A stretch of DNA of 64,000 nt from Acidobacteriaceae bacterium. Lineage in GTDB: Bacteria; Acidobacteriota; Terriglobia; Terriglobales; Acidobacteriaceae. This document shows, one piece after another, positions 1 to 8,823 of this stretch. Position numbers and translations under genes: made by a program. Below the pieces are notes generated by a model, which saw nothing but the letters and a program-made list of their open reading frames with translations, searched no databases and was not told the DNA's origin. Position 1 is the first letter of the stretch. Every line of letters begins with the position of its first letter. The DNA lies in contig PLHW01000046.1 in the NCBI GenBank assembly GCA_003139095.1, forward strand, positions 1 through 64,000, in the 5' to 3' direction.

Positions 1-52
1 CGCGACCTCTGCCGTGACAGGGCAGCGTTCTAACCAACTGAACTACGTCCCC
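1..52 (-). tRNA. tRNA-Asp (GTC), 3' part missing at window edge
   Basis: Read on the minus strand from 52 downwards, the sequence gives acceptor strand GGGGACG, T8-A9, D stem GTTC/GAAC with loop AGTTGGTTA, anticodon stem CTGCC/GGCAG and loop CTGTCAC, so the anticodon is GTC (positions 16-18) and the tRNA carries aspartate. The T arm, the 3' acceptor strand and CCA lie outside the window. All visible stems pair without mismatch, so the gene looks intact. Confidence 0.93.
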
Positions 53-446
53 ACTCGCCAAATCAACGAGATACGCAATCGCCGCTATCCATGCGGCCTT
101 GCGCGATTTGCATTGATTGCTCGAATTCTCCGATGCTCCGGAGTCTCCGTGGAAGGCTTGCTTCTCAAATCAAACCGGGCAGATCGATCGTCGATCCGAC
201 AACCAGGCTGATCTTTCAACGCACCTCTATCCTACCAGCTTCTTCATAAACCTGAAAAGGCCCGGGTGCCACCGATCCCGCCACTGATCCCGGGTGCCAC
301 TGGCTCGTGTTCCGCTCGTCCGATTGCATGCTGTCTTGGGCGCGTTACCGCAGACACTTCACTTTCGCGCCGCTTTCGCGAACAATAGAATCCGCGTGGC
401 GGAGCTCTCCATAAAATCCGGCCCCATTCGCCCCGGCCGCATCACC
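53..446. other. Intergenic region between tRNA-Asp and the transglutaminase gene
   Basis: About 390 bases with no convincing gene. Positions 258-303 hold a short direct repeat (CCCGGGTGCCAC twice, about 30 nt apart). TAGAAT at 385-390 is a possible -10 element for the downstream gene, which would leave a leader of about 50 nt. Open frames here lack start signals and are ignored. Confidence 0.5.
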
Positions 447-2609
447 ATGGCCAGGGCCATCGAGCGCTATTTTAATGTTGCGCTCTTTCTCCTTGTGCTC
501 ACCGGGTTCGGAATGCTCGCCTCCACCGGCAACCTCGATCTTCCTGCCGTATTTCTGGTCGGCCTGGCGCTGCTCGTTCGCGGCTATCAGCTTGCCACGC
601 GCCGCGAGTTCGTCATCCGCGAAAGCTGGACAACTTATCTCACCCTGATTTACGTCGTGGTGTACTTCGCCGACTATTTTTTCGTCTCCGGCAGTTTTCT
701 CACCGCAACCATCCACCTGGTTTTGTTTCTGATCGTCGCCCGCCTCTTCTCCTTGCAGCGCCCGCGCGATCATTACCTGCTCGCGGTTCTTTCCTTCCTC
801 ATGGTGTTGGCCTCCGCCGTCCTTACTGTGGGCAGCACCTTCCTCTTCGCCTTCGCCGGTTTTCTGATGGTCGCCGTCGTCACCTTCGTGCTCATGGAAA
901 TGCGCCACGCGGTCGCCGAGACGCCCGCCATCGCGCACGACGCCCGCACGCCCGCGCCGCACCGCCAAATGGCGTACGGCTTGCTCGCCATCGCTCCCGC
1001 GCTCATGCTGCTCATCCTCGCCGGCAGCTTTCTGATCTTCTTTTTTCTGCCGCGCGTTTCCTCCCGCTATTTGACCGCCTATGCCCCCAGCAGCGATGTT
1101 TCCACCGGCTTCAGTGATCGTCTGCAACTGGGAAGGATCGGCCAGATCCAGCAGTCCAGCGCTGTCGTCATGCATATTGAGGTCGATCACGATACGCAGG
1201 GTCTTTACGATCTTAAGTGGAGAGGAGTCGCGCTCAACGCCTTCGACGGGCGCGTCTGGTCCAATACGTTCGCTTCGCGGCCGCTTCCGGCGTCCGCCAG
1301 TGGCACTTATCGCCTTGGCCCGCCCGCTTCAATAGCGGCTCCGGGGCGCTCCATCCACTACCGCGTTCTGATGGAGCCGCTCGGAACAAATGTTTTTTTT
1401 CTCGCCGAAAAGCCGCATAGCCTCACGGGAAATTACCGGGCAATCGCCACCGACGCCGCCGGCGCCGTCTACAATCTCGATCTCGATCATCCGATCAACC
1501 GCTACGAAGCCGAATCCATTCTGCCCGACGTCGACGCCAGCGCGCTCCGCCTCGCTCCCAATGCCGAGCCGGAAGGCGCCGCACCCTATCTCAAGCTGCC
1601 CCCGCTCGACCTGCGCGTCTCGCAACTGGCCGAGCGCATTACCGTCTCATTGCCCAGCAACTATGACAAAGCGCTTGCCCTTGAGCAATACCTGCGCACC
1701 CATTTCGGCTACACGCTGGAGCTTCCGCGCGCGCGGCCGCAAGACCCGCTGGCTAATTTTCTGTTCGAAAGAAAGCAGGGCCACTGCGAGTATTTCGCCA
1801 GCTCGATGGCCGTTATGCTGCGCACCCTCGGCATTCCCTCGCGAATCGTGAACGGTTTCCGCACCGGCGAATTCAACGATCTCACCGGGCAATATGTCAT
1901 TCGCGCGAACAACGCGCACTCCTGGGTTGAGGCCTACTTTCCCGATGTCGGCTGGATCAGCTTCGATCCCACTCCCGCCGCCAGTGCGCCGCCGCACACC
2001 AGTTGGTCTCGCTTCCAGCTCTATCTCGATGCCGCCGCCTCATTCTGGCGCGAGTGGATCATCAACTACGATGCCGGCCACCAGCGGTCGCTCGGCAAAG
2101 ATGCGGCCACCAACACGCGCCGTTTTGTCGACGACGCCCGGCTATGGATCGAACGGCAGCACCGCATGCTGTTGCGATACGCGCGTCGCACTCACAATCA
2201 CATCGCTAGTTTTCCCGCCGAGTGGCTGGGCGGCGGCGGCGCGCTTGCGGCTGTCCTCTTAATTCTGCTGAATTTCCGCCCGCTGCTGCACGCGATTCGC
2301 GCCCGCAGGCTCCGTGCCCATCCCGGCGACGCGCCCCGCGAATCCGCCACGCTCTGGTATGAGCGCATGGTGGTGCGCCTGGCACGGCGCGGATGGCGCA
2401 AGTCTCCCGCGCAAACGCCGGCGGATTTTGTCGCCGCGATTCAGGAGCCCGTCCTGAAGACCAAAGTCGCGCGCTTCACCCGTTACTATGAATCCGCGCG
2501 CTTCGGCAGGTCCGTCGAAGCCGCCGAGACTTTGCCCCAACTTTTCGAAGAGATCGCCGCCGGTGAGAGGCACGGCTCGAATCGCAAGCCGAGTCCCGCG
2601 GACGATTAA
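447..2609 (+). CDS. TgpA-family membrane transglutaminase (DUF3488 - transglutaminase - DUF4129)
   Basis: A 720-residue membrane protein. The N-terminal third is a run of hydrophobic helices of the DUF3488 type. A periplasmic transglutaminase-like core follows, with catalytic triad Cys447 (in GHCEYFASS), His491 (in NAHSWVEAY) and Asp507 (in SFDPTP). One further membrane segment lies near residues 590-610, then a short DUF4129-like tail. The open frame extends upstream to 294, but ATG 447 directly precedes the first hydrophobic helix and gives the family's usual N-terminus. In relatives this gene follows moxR and DUF58 genes; here those are absent and a tRNA lies upstream. The substrate is unknown. 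The gene converges on the beta-barrel gene with only 10 nt between stops. Confidence 0.88.
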   Translation: MARAIERYFNVALFLLVLTGFGMLASTGNLDLPAVFLVGLALLVRGYQLATRREFVIRESWTTYLTLIYVVVYFADYFFVSGSFLTATIHLVLFLIVARLFSLQRPRDHYLLAVLSFLMVLASAVLTVGSTFLFAFAGFLMVAVVTFVLMEMRHAVAETPAIAHDARTPAPHRQMAYGLLAIAPALMLLILAGSFLIFFFLPRVSSRYLTAYAPSSDVSTGFSDRLQLGRIGQIQQSSAVVMHIEVDHDTQGLYDLKWRGVALNAFDGRVWSNTFASRPLPASASGTYRLGPPASIAAPGRSIHYRVLMEPLGTNVFFLAEKPHSLTGNYRAIATDAAGAVYNLDLDHPINRYEAESILPDVDASALRLAPNAEPEGAAPYLKLPPLDLRVSQLAERITVSLPSNYDKALALEQYLRTHFGYTLELPRARPQDPLANFLFERKQGHCEYFASSMAVMLRTLGIPSRIVNGFRTGEFNDLTGQYVIRANNAHSWVEAYFPDVGWISFDPTPAASAPPHTSWSRFQLYLDAAASFWREWIINYDAGHQRSLGKDAATNTRRFVDDARLWIERQHRMLLRYARRTHNHIASFPAEWLGGGGALAAVLLILLNFRPLLHAIRARRLRAHPGDAPRESATLWYERMVVRLARRGWRKSPAQTPADFVAAIQEPVLKTKVARFTRYYESARFGRSVEAAETLPQLFEEIAAGERHGSNRKPSPADD

Positions 2610-2619
2610 AATCACGCGC

Positions 2620-3261
2620 TTAAAACCGGTGCACTACGCCCGCACCCACGTAGTAGTTGTGCATCCGGCTGCGATTGGTGTCCACATTCACCGCCGGCTC
2701 GCCCGAATAAAAGTCGCGCGCCTCCCCGCGAAATCCCCAGTGCTTCCATACCCAGATGTCGAGCCCCGCGCCGAACTGCACCACCCCGGTATTGGTGCCC
2801 GTCGGACCGGGATTCGTCCCATAGAATTCTTCGTTTGACGATTCCCAGAACCTGCCATACCCTCCGCCAACGCTCACCCACGGACTGACGCCCTCATCCT
2901 GAAAAATGTTCACTCGAACCGAGGGCGTAAGAAAAACTGCTCCAATATCGTTCGGGATTCCGTGCGCGGCCAGGTTCAGACCCATGTTCCGGTAAAATGC
3001 CACCGGCAATTCCGCGCGAAAGCCGAAGACGCCCTTGGATTTCAGCAGCCGGCTGTAATTGAACGCGAAGCTCCAGGGCGTGCCGAAATGAAGCTGCGGA
3101 TTAAAAGAAAGCCCGGTGTTGTAAACCGTCTGCGTGCTGACGAACGTCGCCCCCACGGTCACCGAATCATCGTTCACTGTGTACGTGCCAAACTGCGCCT
3201 TTGCGCTGGATACAAGCAACAAAATCGGCACAATCTTACCCAATAGGCCCTTGGCCGACAT
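2620..3261 (-). CDS. Outer-membrane beta-barrel protein
   Basis: A 213-residue protein with a Sec signal peptide (MSAKGLLGKIVPILLLVSSAKA, cut before QFG) followed by alternating amphipathic strands. It ends in VVHRF, a terminal aromatic residue typical of barrels inserted by BAM. It resembles OmpA/OmpW-sized eight-strand porin-like barrels, but no ligand can be inferred. The start is ATG 3261, because GGAGG lies 5 nt upstream and the signal peptide begins there; the longer frame to 3369 has neither. It diverges from rimO across 224 bases. Confidence 0.75.
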   Translation of the reverse strand: MSAKGLLGKIVPILLLVSSAKAQFGTYTVNDDSVTVGATFVSTQTVYNTGLSFNPQLHFGTPWSFAFNYSRLLKSKGVFGFRAELPVAFYRNMGLNLAAHGIPNDIGAVFLTPSVRVNIFQDEGVSPWVSVGGGYGRFWESSNEEFYGTNPGPTGTNTGVVQFGAGLDIWVWKHWGFRGEARDFYSGEPAVNVDTNRSRMHNYYVGAGVVHRF

Positions 3262-3485
3262 CGCTCCTCCGAATATGGCGGATGACTCCTGTTCACGCCA
3301 GACTAGCACGCGCCGCACAAAGCTCAGCCCTTCGTAAGTTACCGTCGTGATACCCACCCCCGGCGTCATCCCCGCCCCGAATACGGACCGGTGACAGAAA
3401 GATGACCGCCCGATCGCAGGCAGATGAGCGGCAAAGACAATGCTAAAATTGACTCAGATCCAAGCGGCTTCGCCGGCCCCAACCA

Positions 3486-4973
3486 GTGCCTATCAGGAAA
3501 ACTCTATCTTCGTCTCCAACCGCGTCCGTTGCGGCGCCTGCCAAGGTAGGCTTCGTCAGCCTCGGCTGCCCCAAAAACCTCGTCGACAGTGAGGTCATGA
3601 TGGGCCTGCTCACTCAGGCTGGAGCCGAACTCACCCCGGACGCCGAGGACGCCGACGTCATCGTCGTCAATACCTGCTCCTTTATCGGCAGCGCCCAGCA
3701 GGAATCCGTCGATGCCATCCTCGAAATGGCTCGCCACAAAACCGGCGGCAAAGCCAAACGCCTCGTGGTTGCCGGATGCCTGGTGGAGCGCTTTCGCGAC
3801 CAGATTGCAAAAAATATTCCCGAGGTTGACGCCGTAGTCGGCACCGGCGAATTGGATAAGATTCTCGCCGCTGCCGGCCTCGAATCTGCGCCCTCCGCTC
3901 CCGGCCCCTTCAACATCCTCACCTCGCGCCCCGAAGGCGATCATCGCCGCTCCCATGGCCGCTTCGCCCGCGACGCCTGGGCTGGCGCCGTCTCCGATCT
4001 TCCCAACTATCTTTACGACGACCGCACGCCCCGCGTCCTCGCCACGCCCGGCTACACCGCTTACATCAAGATCGCGGAGGGCTGCGATCATCCCTGCACC
4101 TTCTGCATCATTCCTCAGCTGCGCGGCCAGTTCCGCTCCCGCCGCTTCGAGTCCGTCATCGCCGAGGCTGAGCGCCTCGCGCAGTCCGGCGTGCGCGAAA
4201 TCACCCTCATCGGCCAGGACACGACCTGCTACGGCGAGGACCTCGGCCTGAAAGATGGGTTGGCGCTGCTGCTCGAAAAACTAGCTGCCGTCGACGGTCT
4301 CCGCTGGATCCGCTTCCTCTACGCCTATCCCAACAAAATCACCGGCCGCCTGCTGGAAACTATCGCCGCCCACGAAAACATCTGCTCCTACATCGACGTG
4401 CCCTTGCAGCACGCCTCGGCCAGCGTTCTAAAGCGCATGAAGCGCGGCGGCGGCGCCGACGTGTTCCTGCGCTCGATCGAAAAAATGCGCCGCATGATTC
4501 CCGGCGTAACCCTGCGGACCTCGTTCATCGTCGGCTTTCCCGGCGAAACCGAAAAAGAATTTGAAGAGCTGCAAGGTTTCGTAAAGGAAGCCGCCTTCGA
4601 CTGGATGGGCGCGTTTGGCTATTCCGACCAGGAAGGCGCCTCTGCGTTCAACGACGGCAAGAAACTTTCCGCGCGCGAAATTGAAAGCCGCCGCAAGGCG
4701 CTCATGTCCGCGCAGAAGAAAATCAGCCGCGCAAAAAAGAAGGCGCTGGTCGGCCGCGAATTCGATCTGCTCCTCATGGGCCCGTCGGAAGAGACAGACC
4801 TTCTGCTCGAAGGACGCACCACCATGCACGCTCCCGAAATCGACGGCAAAGTCTTCGTCAACGACTACCCCGCCGGCAAATTTCCCGAGGGCGCGCCGCC
4901 GCAAAAAGGCGAGTTTTATCGTTGTCGCATCACCGCCGCCCACGACTATGATCTAGTAGCCGAAATTATTTGA
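3486..4973 (+). CDS. rimO: Ribosomal protein uS12 methylthiotransferase RimO
   Basis: A 495-residue radical-SAM enzyme that adds a methylthio group to the conserved aspartate of ribosomal protein uS12. Seen in order: the N-terminal UPF0004 domain (VGFVSLGCPKNLVDSE, with further cysteines in NTCSF and VAGCLVE) that binds the auxiliary cluster; the radical-SAM triad Cys200-x3-Cys204-x2-Cys207 (CDHPCTFC); and a C-terminal TRAM domain. The GCPKNLVDSE signature separates RimO from MiaB, whose gene begins at 63144 in this window. The chosen start is GTG 3486 and lacks a clear Shine-Dalgarno sequence, so the first 15-20 residues are uncertain. TAAAAT at 3443-3448 is a possible -10. A run of word repeats starts 8 nt after the stop. 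Confidence 0.95.
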   Translation: MPIRKTLSSSPTASVAAPAKVGFVSLGCPKNLVDSEVMMGLLTQAGAELTPDAEDADVIVVNTCSFIGSAQQESVDAILEMARHKTGGKAKRLVVAGCLVERFRDQIAKNIPEVDAVVGTGELDKILAAAGLESAPSAPGPFNILTSRPEGDHRRSHGRFARDAWAGAVSDLPNYLYDDRTPRVLATPGYTAYIKIAEGCDHPCTFCIIPQLRGQFRSRRFESVIAEAERLAQSGVREITLIGQDTTCYGEDLGLKDGLALLLEKLAAVDGLRWIRFLYAYPNKITGRLLETIAAHENICSYIDVPLQHASASVLKRMKRGGGADVFLRSIEKMRRMIPGVTLRTSFIVGFPGETEKEFEELQGFVKEAAFDWMGAFGYSDQEGASAFNDGKKLSAREIESRRKALMSAQKKISRAKKKALVGREFDLLLMGPSEETDLLLEGRTTMHAPEIDGKVFVNDYPAGKFPEGAPPQKGEFYRCRITAAHDYDLVAEII

Positions 4974-4980
4974 AGCCAGC

Positions 4981-5205
4981 AGGAGGAAGTGAGAAGTCAG
5001 AAGTAAGAAGTCAGAAGTAAGAAGTCAAAAAGAAGAAGTGAGAAAGAAAAAGTCAGAAGGAAGAAGTGAGAAGTCAGAAGTGAGAAGGAAGAAATCAGAA
5101 GTAAGAAAAGCAAGAGAAGAAATCAAATTGAAGAAGTAAAGCTCCAGGCACTCTCGCTCTTACTTCTGCCTTCTGACTTCTTAATTCTGACTTCTGACTT
5201 TCCCC
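4981..5205. repeat. Word-repeat run forming a large imperfect inverted repeat
   Basis: From 4981 to about 5140 the + strand is built from near-copies of GAAGTCA and GAAGTAA (AGAAGTCAGAAGTAAGAAG and variants). From about 5157 to 5203 the complement appears (TTACTTCTGCC, TTCTGACTTCTTAATTCTG). The arms could pair over tens of bases if transcribed. The run begins 8 nt after the rimO stop and ends directly before the yacG ATG, so it may both stabilise or end the rimO transcript and affect yacG translation. It belongs to the 3'-end repeat family described in the findings. Confidence 0.85.
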
Positions 5206-5206
5206 C

Positions 5207-5410
5207 ATGCCCCGCGTCCTCAAACTTCGCTGCCCCATCTGCAAAAAGACGGTGAAATCCGCCGAGCCCGACTTTCCTTTCTGCAGCGACCGCTGCCGCC
5301 AGATTGACCTCGGCAAGTGGGCCACCGGCCAGTACGTCATTCCGTCAGAGGCCACCGACACCGAAGACACGGTTCGCCAGGACACCGTCGAAGACGAGGA
5401 CGAATCTTAA
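5207..5410 (+). CDS. yacG: DNA gyrase inhibitor YacG
   Basis: A 67-residue zinc protein with four cysteines arranged CPIC (residues 10-13) and CSDRC (about 26-30), the YacG zinc-ribbon pattern, followed by the conserved stretch IDLGKWA and an acidic tail. In E. coli YacG binds GyrB and inhibits gyrase. The stop overlaps the pgpA start (TAATG), so the two genes are probably translationally coupled. No Shine-Dalgarno sequence precedes the ATG, which instead follows the pyrimidine-rich arm of the upstream repeat. Confidence 0.9.
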   Translation: MPRVLKLRCPICKKTVKSAEPDFPFCSDRCRQIDLGKWATGQYVIPSEATDTEDTVRQDTVEDEDES

Positions 5411-5943
5411 TGTCCGCGCCGACCAACCTTTCCAGCGCCGCCCCGCCGCCTTCGGTCTCTGCATCCCGGGCCCCGCTCTGGGCCACTCTCGTCGCCACCT
5501 TCTTCGGCATCGGCCGCGTCAAGCCCGGTCCCGGCACATGGGCCTCCGTCGCCACCGTAATCCTCTGGGCCGCAGCCATCTCCCGCATTCCCCTCCACAG
5601 TCAGCCTTGGGCCACCACCGTCGCCGCGGCCATCGTCACTCTCATCGGCATCCCGGCCGCCACCCGCGTCGCCCGCGCCGCCCGCCTCAAAGATCCCCAA
5701 TTCGTCGTCATCGACGAAGTCGCCGGCCAACTCGTCGCCCTCATCGCCGTCCCGCTTGCCTGGAAAACGTTTCTCGCCGGCCTTATACTCTTTCGTGTCT
5801 TCGACATTTTGAAGCCATTTCCAATCCGCCGATTGGAGCGGCTTCCCGAAGGCACCGGCATTGTGGTGGATGACCTCGGCGCGGGCCTCTACGCGCTCAT
5901 TATCATGCATCTCTTGCTGCACTTTGGCCTTCTAACAACGTAG
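5410..5943 (+). CDS. pgpA: Phosphatidylglycerophosphatase A
   Basis: A 177-residue inner-membrane enzyme that dephosphorylates phosphatidylglycerol phosphate in phospholipid synthesis. Family hallmarks are FFGIGRVKPGPGTWAS near the N-terminus, the acidic catalytic stretch VVIDEVAGQLVAL, and FRVFDILKPFPI with the following DDLGAG. Three to four hydrophobic segments are visible. ATG 5410 overlaps the yacG stop by one base and gives the normal family length. The upstream extension to 5317 is only the yacG gene read in another frame. Confidence 0.92.
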   Translation: MSAPTNLSSAAPPPSVSASRAPLWATLVATFFGIGRVKPGPGTWASVATVILWAAAISRIPLHSQPWATTVAAAIVTLIGIPAATRVARAARLKDPQFVVIDEVAGQLVALIAVPLAWKTFLAGLILFRVFDILKPFPIRRLERLPEGTGIVVDDLGAGLYALIIMHLLLHFGLLTT

Positions 5944-5961
5944 CTTGATCCACAAACGACT

Positions 5962-7020
5962 ATGAGCATCTCCGAGCGCCTGCTGGGAAAAAAAACCGCC
6001 AACGGCAAGCCCCACATCGAGGCCGTCTCTCCCTGCCTGGCCTTGCCCGGCGGCGAGGTTCGCATCATCGGCAAAGGTCTGCGCCCGCAAGAACTCCGCC
6101 GCCCCAGCGTCCGCTTCGGCGAAATTGAAGCCTCGGTCCTTATCAGCTCCGACGAGTTCGTGATCGCTCGCGTTCCCGACGAAGCCGCCTCCGGCCCCGT
6201 CGTCGTCGGCACTAACGGCCACGTCAGCAACCCGCATGCCGTCCGCGTGGCGACCCCCATCGCCGACGATGTTAATCCCGTCGCCAATCCTGCCTTCGAC
6301 CCCGCCGGCAATCTCTTCGTCACTTTCTCCGGGCCGCGCGGTCAAAAAGTACCGGTTTCCATCTTCAAGATCGACACCGATCTCAAAGTCACACCCTTTC
6401 TCGACGGCATGATGAACGCCACCGCCATTGCCTTCGATCGCGACGGCCAGATGTATGTTTCCTCGCGCCACGAGGAGGCCGTCTACAAAGTCACTCCCAG
6501 CGCCAAAGTTTCCACCTACGCCGAAGGCATGGGCGTCGCCACCGGCATCGCCTTCGATCGCGACGAGAACCTCTTCGTCGGCGACCGCAGCGGGACCATT
6601 TTCAAAATTGCCCGCGACCGCCAGATTTTCGTCTACGCTACCCTCGAGCCCAGCGTCTCCGCCTATCACCTCGCCATCGGTCCCCACGGAGATCTTTTTG
6701 TCACCGGCCCCACTACCTCCAGTTTCGACTCGATTTACAAAGTCGATCCGCACGGCAGCGTTTCGATTTTTTATCGCGGCCTCGGCCGCCCGCAAGGCAT
6801 GGCGTTCGATATCGAGGGCAATCTCTACGTCGCGGCGTCGCTGGCCGGCAAACGCGGCATCGTAAAAATCACGCCGCAAGGCCAGGCCAGCCTCGAAGTC
6901 GCTGGCCAAAACCTCGTCGGATTAGCCTTCGGCGCGGGCAAGAACGCCGTTCTCGCCACTCACGACGCCGTCTACAGCATCCCCTGGAATACAGCCGGCC
7001 TGCCCTTGCCTCCGGTTTAA
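5962..7020 (+). CDS. IPT/TIG-domain and NHL-type beta-propeller protein
   Basis: A 352-residue protein. Residues about 15-85 look like an IPT/TIG immunoglobulin-like fold (SPCLALPGGEVRIIGKGL). The rest holds five to six repeats of the form AFDRDGQMYVSSR, AFDRDENLFVGDR, AFDIEGNLYVAAS, typical of NHL or SMP-30-like six-bladed propellers. There is no signal peptide, so it may be cytoplasmic. It starts 18 nt after pgpA and is probably cotranscribed with yacG-pgpA. The substrate or partner is unknown; NHL propellers often bind proteins, sugars or lactones. Confidence 0.75.
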   Translation: MSISERLLGKKTANGKPHIEAVSPCLALPGGEVRIIGKGLRPQELRRPSVRFGEIEASVLISSDEFVIARVPDEAASGPVVVGTNGHVSNPHAVRVATPIADDVNPVANPAFDPAGNLFVTFSGPRGQKVPVSIFKIDTDLKVTPFLDGMMNATAIAFDRDGQMYVSSRHEEAVYKVTPSAKVSTYAEGMGVATGIAFDRDENLFVGDRSGTIFKIARDRQIFVYATLEPSVSAYHLAIGPHGDLFVTGPTTSSFDSIYKVDPHGSVSIFYRGLGRPQGMAFDIEGNLYVAASLAGKRGIVKITPQGQASLEVAGQNLVGLAFGAGKNAVLATHDAVYSIPWNTAGLPLPPV

Positions 7021-7071
7021 TCGCGTCCGCCGAGCCCGCCGGGAGATCGGCCCGAGTCAGATCGCTCGCAT

Positions 7072-7084
7072 TAAAATAACGGCG
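7072..7084 (+). promoter_or_regulatory. -10-like element for a possible leaderless transcript
   Basis: TAAAAT at 7072-7077 lies 6 nt before the GTG start at 7084, so a transcript beginning at the usual distance would start on the start codon. No Shine-Dalgarno sequence is present. There is no recognisable -35. Confidence 0.35.
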
Positions 7085-7437
7085 TGTACTCCGCCGAACT
7101 CCTCGACCACTTTGAGCATCCCCGCAACAGCGGCGAAGTCGAGCGCCCCGATTCCATCGAGCGCGTCGAAAATCCAGCCTGCGGCGACATTCTGGAACTC
7201 AGCGTGAAATTAGATGGCAATCGCATCGCCGAGATCCGCTTCCGCGCCAAAGGCTGCGTGCCGTCGATAGCCTGCGGCTCCGCAATTACAGAGTTGGTAA
7301 AAGGAAAAAGCGTGGAGCAAGCCCGCGTACTCAGCAGGGAAGAGCTGCTAAGGAAGGTTGGAGGTCTGCCAGACGCCTCCAGCCATGCTGCCGCGCTGGC
7401 TATGGATGCGCTGAAGGCCATTTTGCGGAGAATTTAA
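7084..7437 (+). CDS. NifU/SufU-like iron-sulfur scaffold protein, third ligand cysteine missing
   Basis: A 117-residue protein of the IscU/SufU/NifU-N fold. It begins MYSAELLDHFEHPRNSG, a typical opening. Cys33 and Asp35 sit in NPACGD and Cys64 in ACGSA, matching two cluster-ligand cysteines and the conserved Asp. The usual third site (HC or equivalent) reads SSHAAAL: His101 is kept but the cysteine is replaced by alanine. An extra Cys58 precedes the second site. It may therefore bind metal or a cluster differently, or act as a carrier rather than a scaffold. No cysteine desulfurase is adjacent. Confidence 0.8.
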   Translation: MYSAELLDHFEHPRNSGEVERPDSIERVENPACGDILELSVKLDGNRIAEIRFRAKGCVPSIACGSAITELVKGKSVEQARVLSREELLRKVGGLPDASSHAAALAMDALKAILRRI

Positions 7438-7449
7438 CGCGAAAAACTC

Positions 7450-8163
7450 TCAGCGCTCGCGATGATTGAGATCAGGCTGATACACCGGCCAGCCCTTTTC
7501 CACCGCAATCTCCAGCAAATTCGGAAATGGGTTAATCACGAACGGGTACTTGGCGAGCGCAAGCATCTCCCGATCCCAGATTGCGTTGCCGAATGCGCAA
7601 TCCGGTTTTGCAGGAATCGCGGCCTCAATCGCCTCCACCTTGCCAGGCCCGCTCGGCACGCGGATCAGGCGGTTCGTAATCACGCCATCGTCGACTGCGC
7701 ACTCGGCTGCCAGAATCCGATTCCGCGGAATGCCGAAGGTTTGCATGGCCGAGCGGATGATCCACACGTTCGACGACGAAACCGCCCACACGTCACAACC
7801 GGTTTCCGCGAGGCGCCGCACCAACTCGCGCATCTCCGGAAAGACGTTCGCTTCCACTCCCGCCGCAAAGTACTCATCGCACGCCCGCTGCACCTCGTCC
7901 TCGCGCAAGCCCGCGTGCATCGTGACCATCTCTCCGCACATTAGGTCTTCCGCGACCAGCCCGGCTTTGTAGTCGGCATAGCGCGCCCGCCCCCACCGCG
8001 CGATTTCCGGCCGCACCAGTCCCCGCTCCAACTCCCACCAGAAAAATCCCTCGCCCGCGTCACCCGACCACAGCGTCCCGTCGCAGTCAAAAGTCGCAAT
8101 GCGCGGCCCCAGTCGCACTACACTCGCGATGAATTCGGTTTGCTTTGCTTCGAGATTCGCCAT
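7450..8163 (-). CDS. HAD-IB family phosphatase
   Basis: A 237-residue haloacid dehalogenase-like hydrolase. Motif I is FDCDGTLW (nucleophile Asp and acid/base Asp), motif II is the Ser in AVSSSNVW, motif III the Lys in GPGKVEAIE, and motif IV GNAIWDREML. The helical cap resembles phosphoserine phosphatase and related IB enzymes; the substrate cannot be assigned. It lies 21 nt downstream of the nucleotidyltransferase gene and is probably cotranscribed. It converges on the NifU-like gene with 12 nt between stops. Confidence 0.85.
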   Translation of the reverse strand: MANLEAKQTEFIASVVRLGPRIATFDCDGTLWSGDAGEGFFWWELERGLVRPEIARWGRARYADYKAGLVAEDLMCGEMVTMHAGLREDEVQRACDEYFAAGVEANVFPEMRELVRRLAETGCDVWAVSSSNVWIIRSAMQTFGIPRNRILAAECAVDDGVITNRLIRVPSGPGKVEAIEAAIPAKPDCAFGNAIWDREMLALAKYPFVINPFPNLLEIAVEKGWPVYQPDLNHRER

Positions 8164-8184
8164 GAAGGATGAATGTGAGGAAAA

Positions 8185-8823
8185 TCAGCTTGCAGGCGCA
8201 GTCGGCAGCTCCGCGTATTGCTCCGGCGTGTCAACATTGCTGACCACGAGTGGATCGTTCACCGCAACGTACACGATCTTTTCGCGGTTCGCCTGCTCAA
8301 TCTCCCGCGCATTCGACGTAAAGGGCGCTTTCAGGAACGCTTCCATCATCTCGCGTCCCACCAGAATCGGATGCCCGTGCTGCCCCTTATATTCCGGCGC
8401 AACCGTCCACTTCGCTTGTCCAAGCGCTTCTTCAAACGCGTCTTCCAGCGTCTGAATCGTCGCTGGCTGTACCGGCGGCCGGTCCACCAGCGTAATCAAG
8501 GCTGCATCTCGCCCCCGATTCAGCACTTCCCGCAAGCCGGCTTGCAGCGAGCTGAATTGTCCGCGCTCCGGATGCGGATTCACCACCAGCGACGCCCCGT
8601 TCGCATAAATCACCGGCGCAAGTTCATTCTGATTTTTCCCCGCGACCACCAGCACCACGTCGACGAAAGGATCGAAAAGCTGAATCCCCGCGGAAAGAAA
8701 CGTCCCCGCCGCAAACGATCCCGTCGCCAGCGGAGGCCACGGCAGCAGCGCCTTGTCCCGGCCCATGCGCGAAGAGTCCCCCGCCGCCAGGATCACGCCG
8801 CACAAGCTCCACGTCCGTCCCAT
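8185..8823 (-). CDS. MobA-like nucleotidyltransferase (MocA/NTP_transf_3 type)
   Basis: A 212-residue protein beginning MGRTWSLCGVILAAGDSSRMG, with the nucleotide-binding loop LAAGDSSRMGRDKALLPW. VDRPPVQP and GQHGHPILVGREM are the other family landmarks, matching molybdenum cofactor cytidylyltransferase (MocA) and related enzymes. The start is ATG 8823 because the motif begins about 8 residues later; the frame upstream to 8931 is not conserved-looking and includes a GC hairpin. A role in molybdopterin maturation is plausible, but no other Mo-cofactor gene is nearby. Confidence 0.85.
   Translation of the reverse strand: MGRTWSLCGVILAAGDSSRMGRDKALLPWPPLATGSFAAGTFLSAGIQLFDPFVDVVLVVAGKNQNELAPVIYANGASLVVNPHPERGQFSSLQAGLREVLNRGRDAALITLVDRPPVQPATIQTLEDAFEEALGQAKWTVAPEYKGQHGHPILVGREMMEAFLKAPFTSNAREIEQANREKIVYVAVNDPLVVSNVDTPEQYAELPTAPAS

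Noticed and set aside
345-1190. 281-residue frame on the minus strand
   Set aside because: It lies fully opposite the transglutaminase gene, has a low-complexity Gly/Asp/Glu composition typical of antisense frames in GC-rich DNA, and shows no motif.
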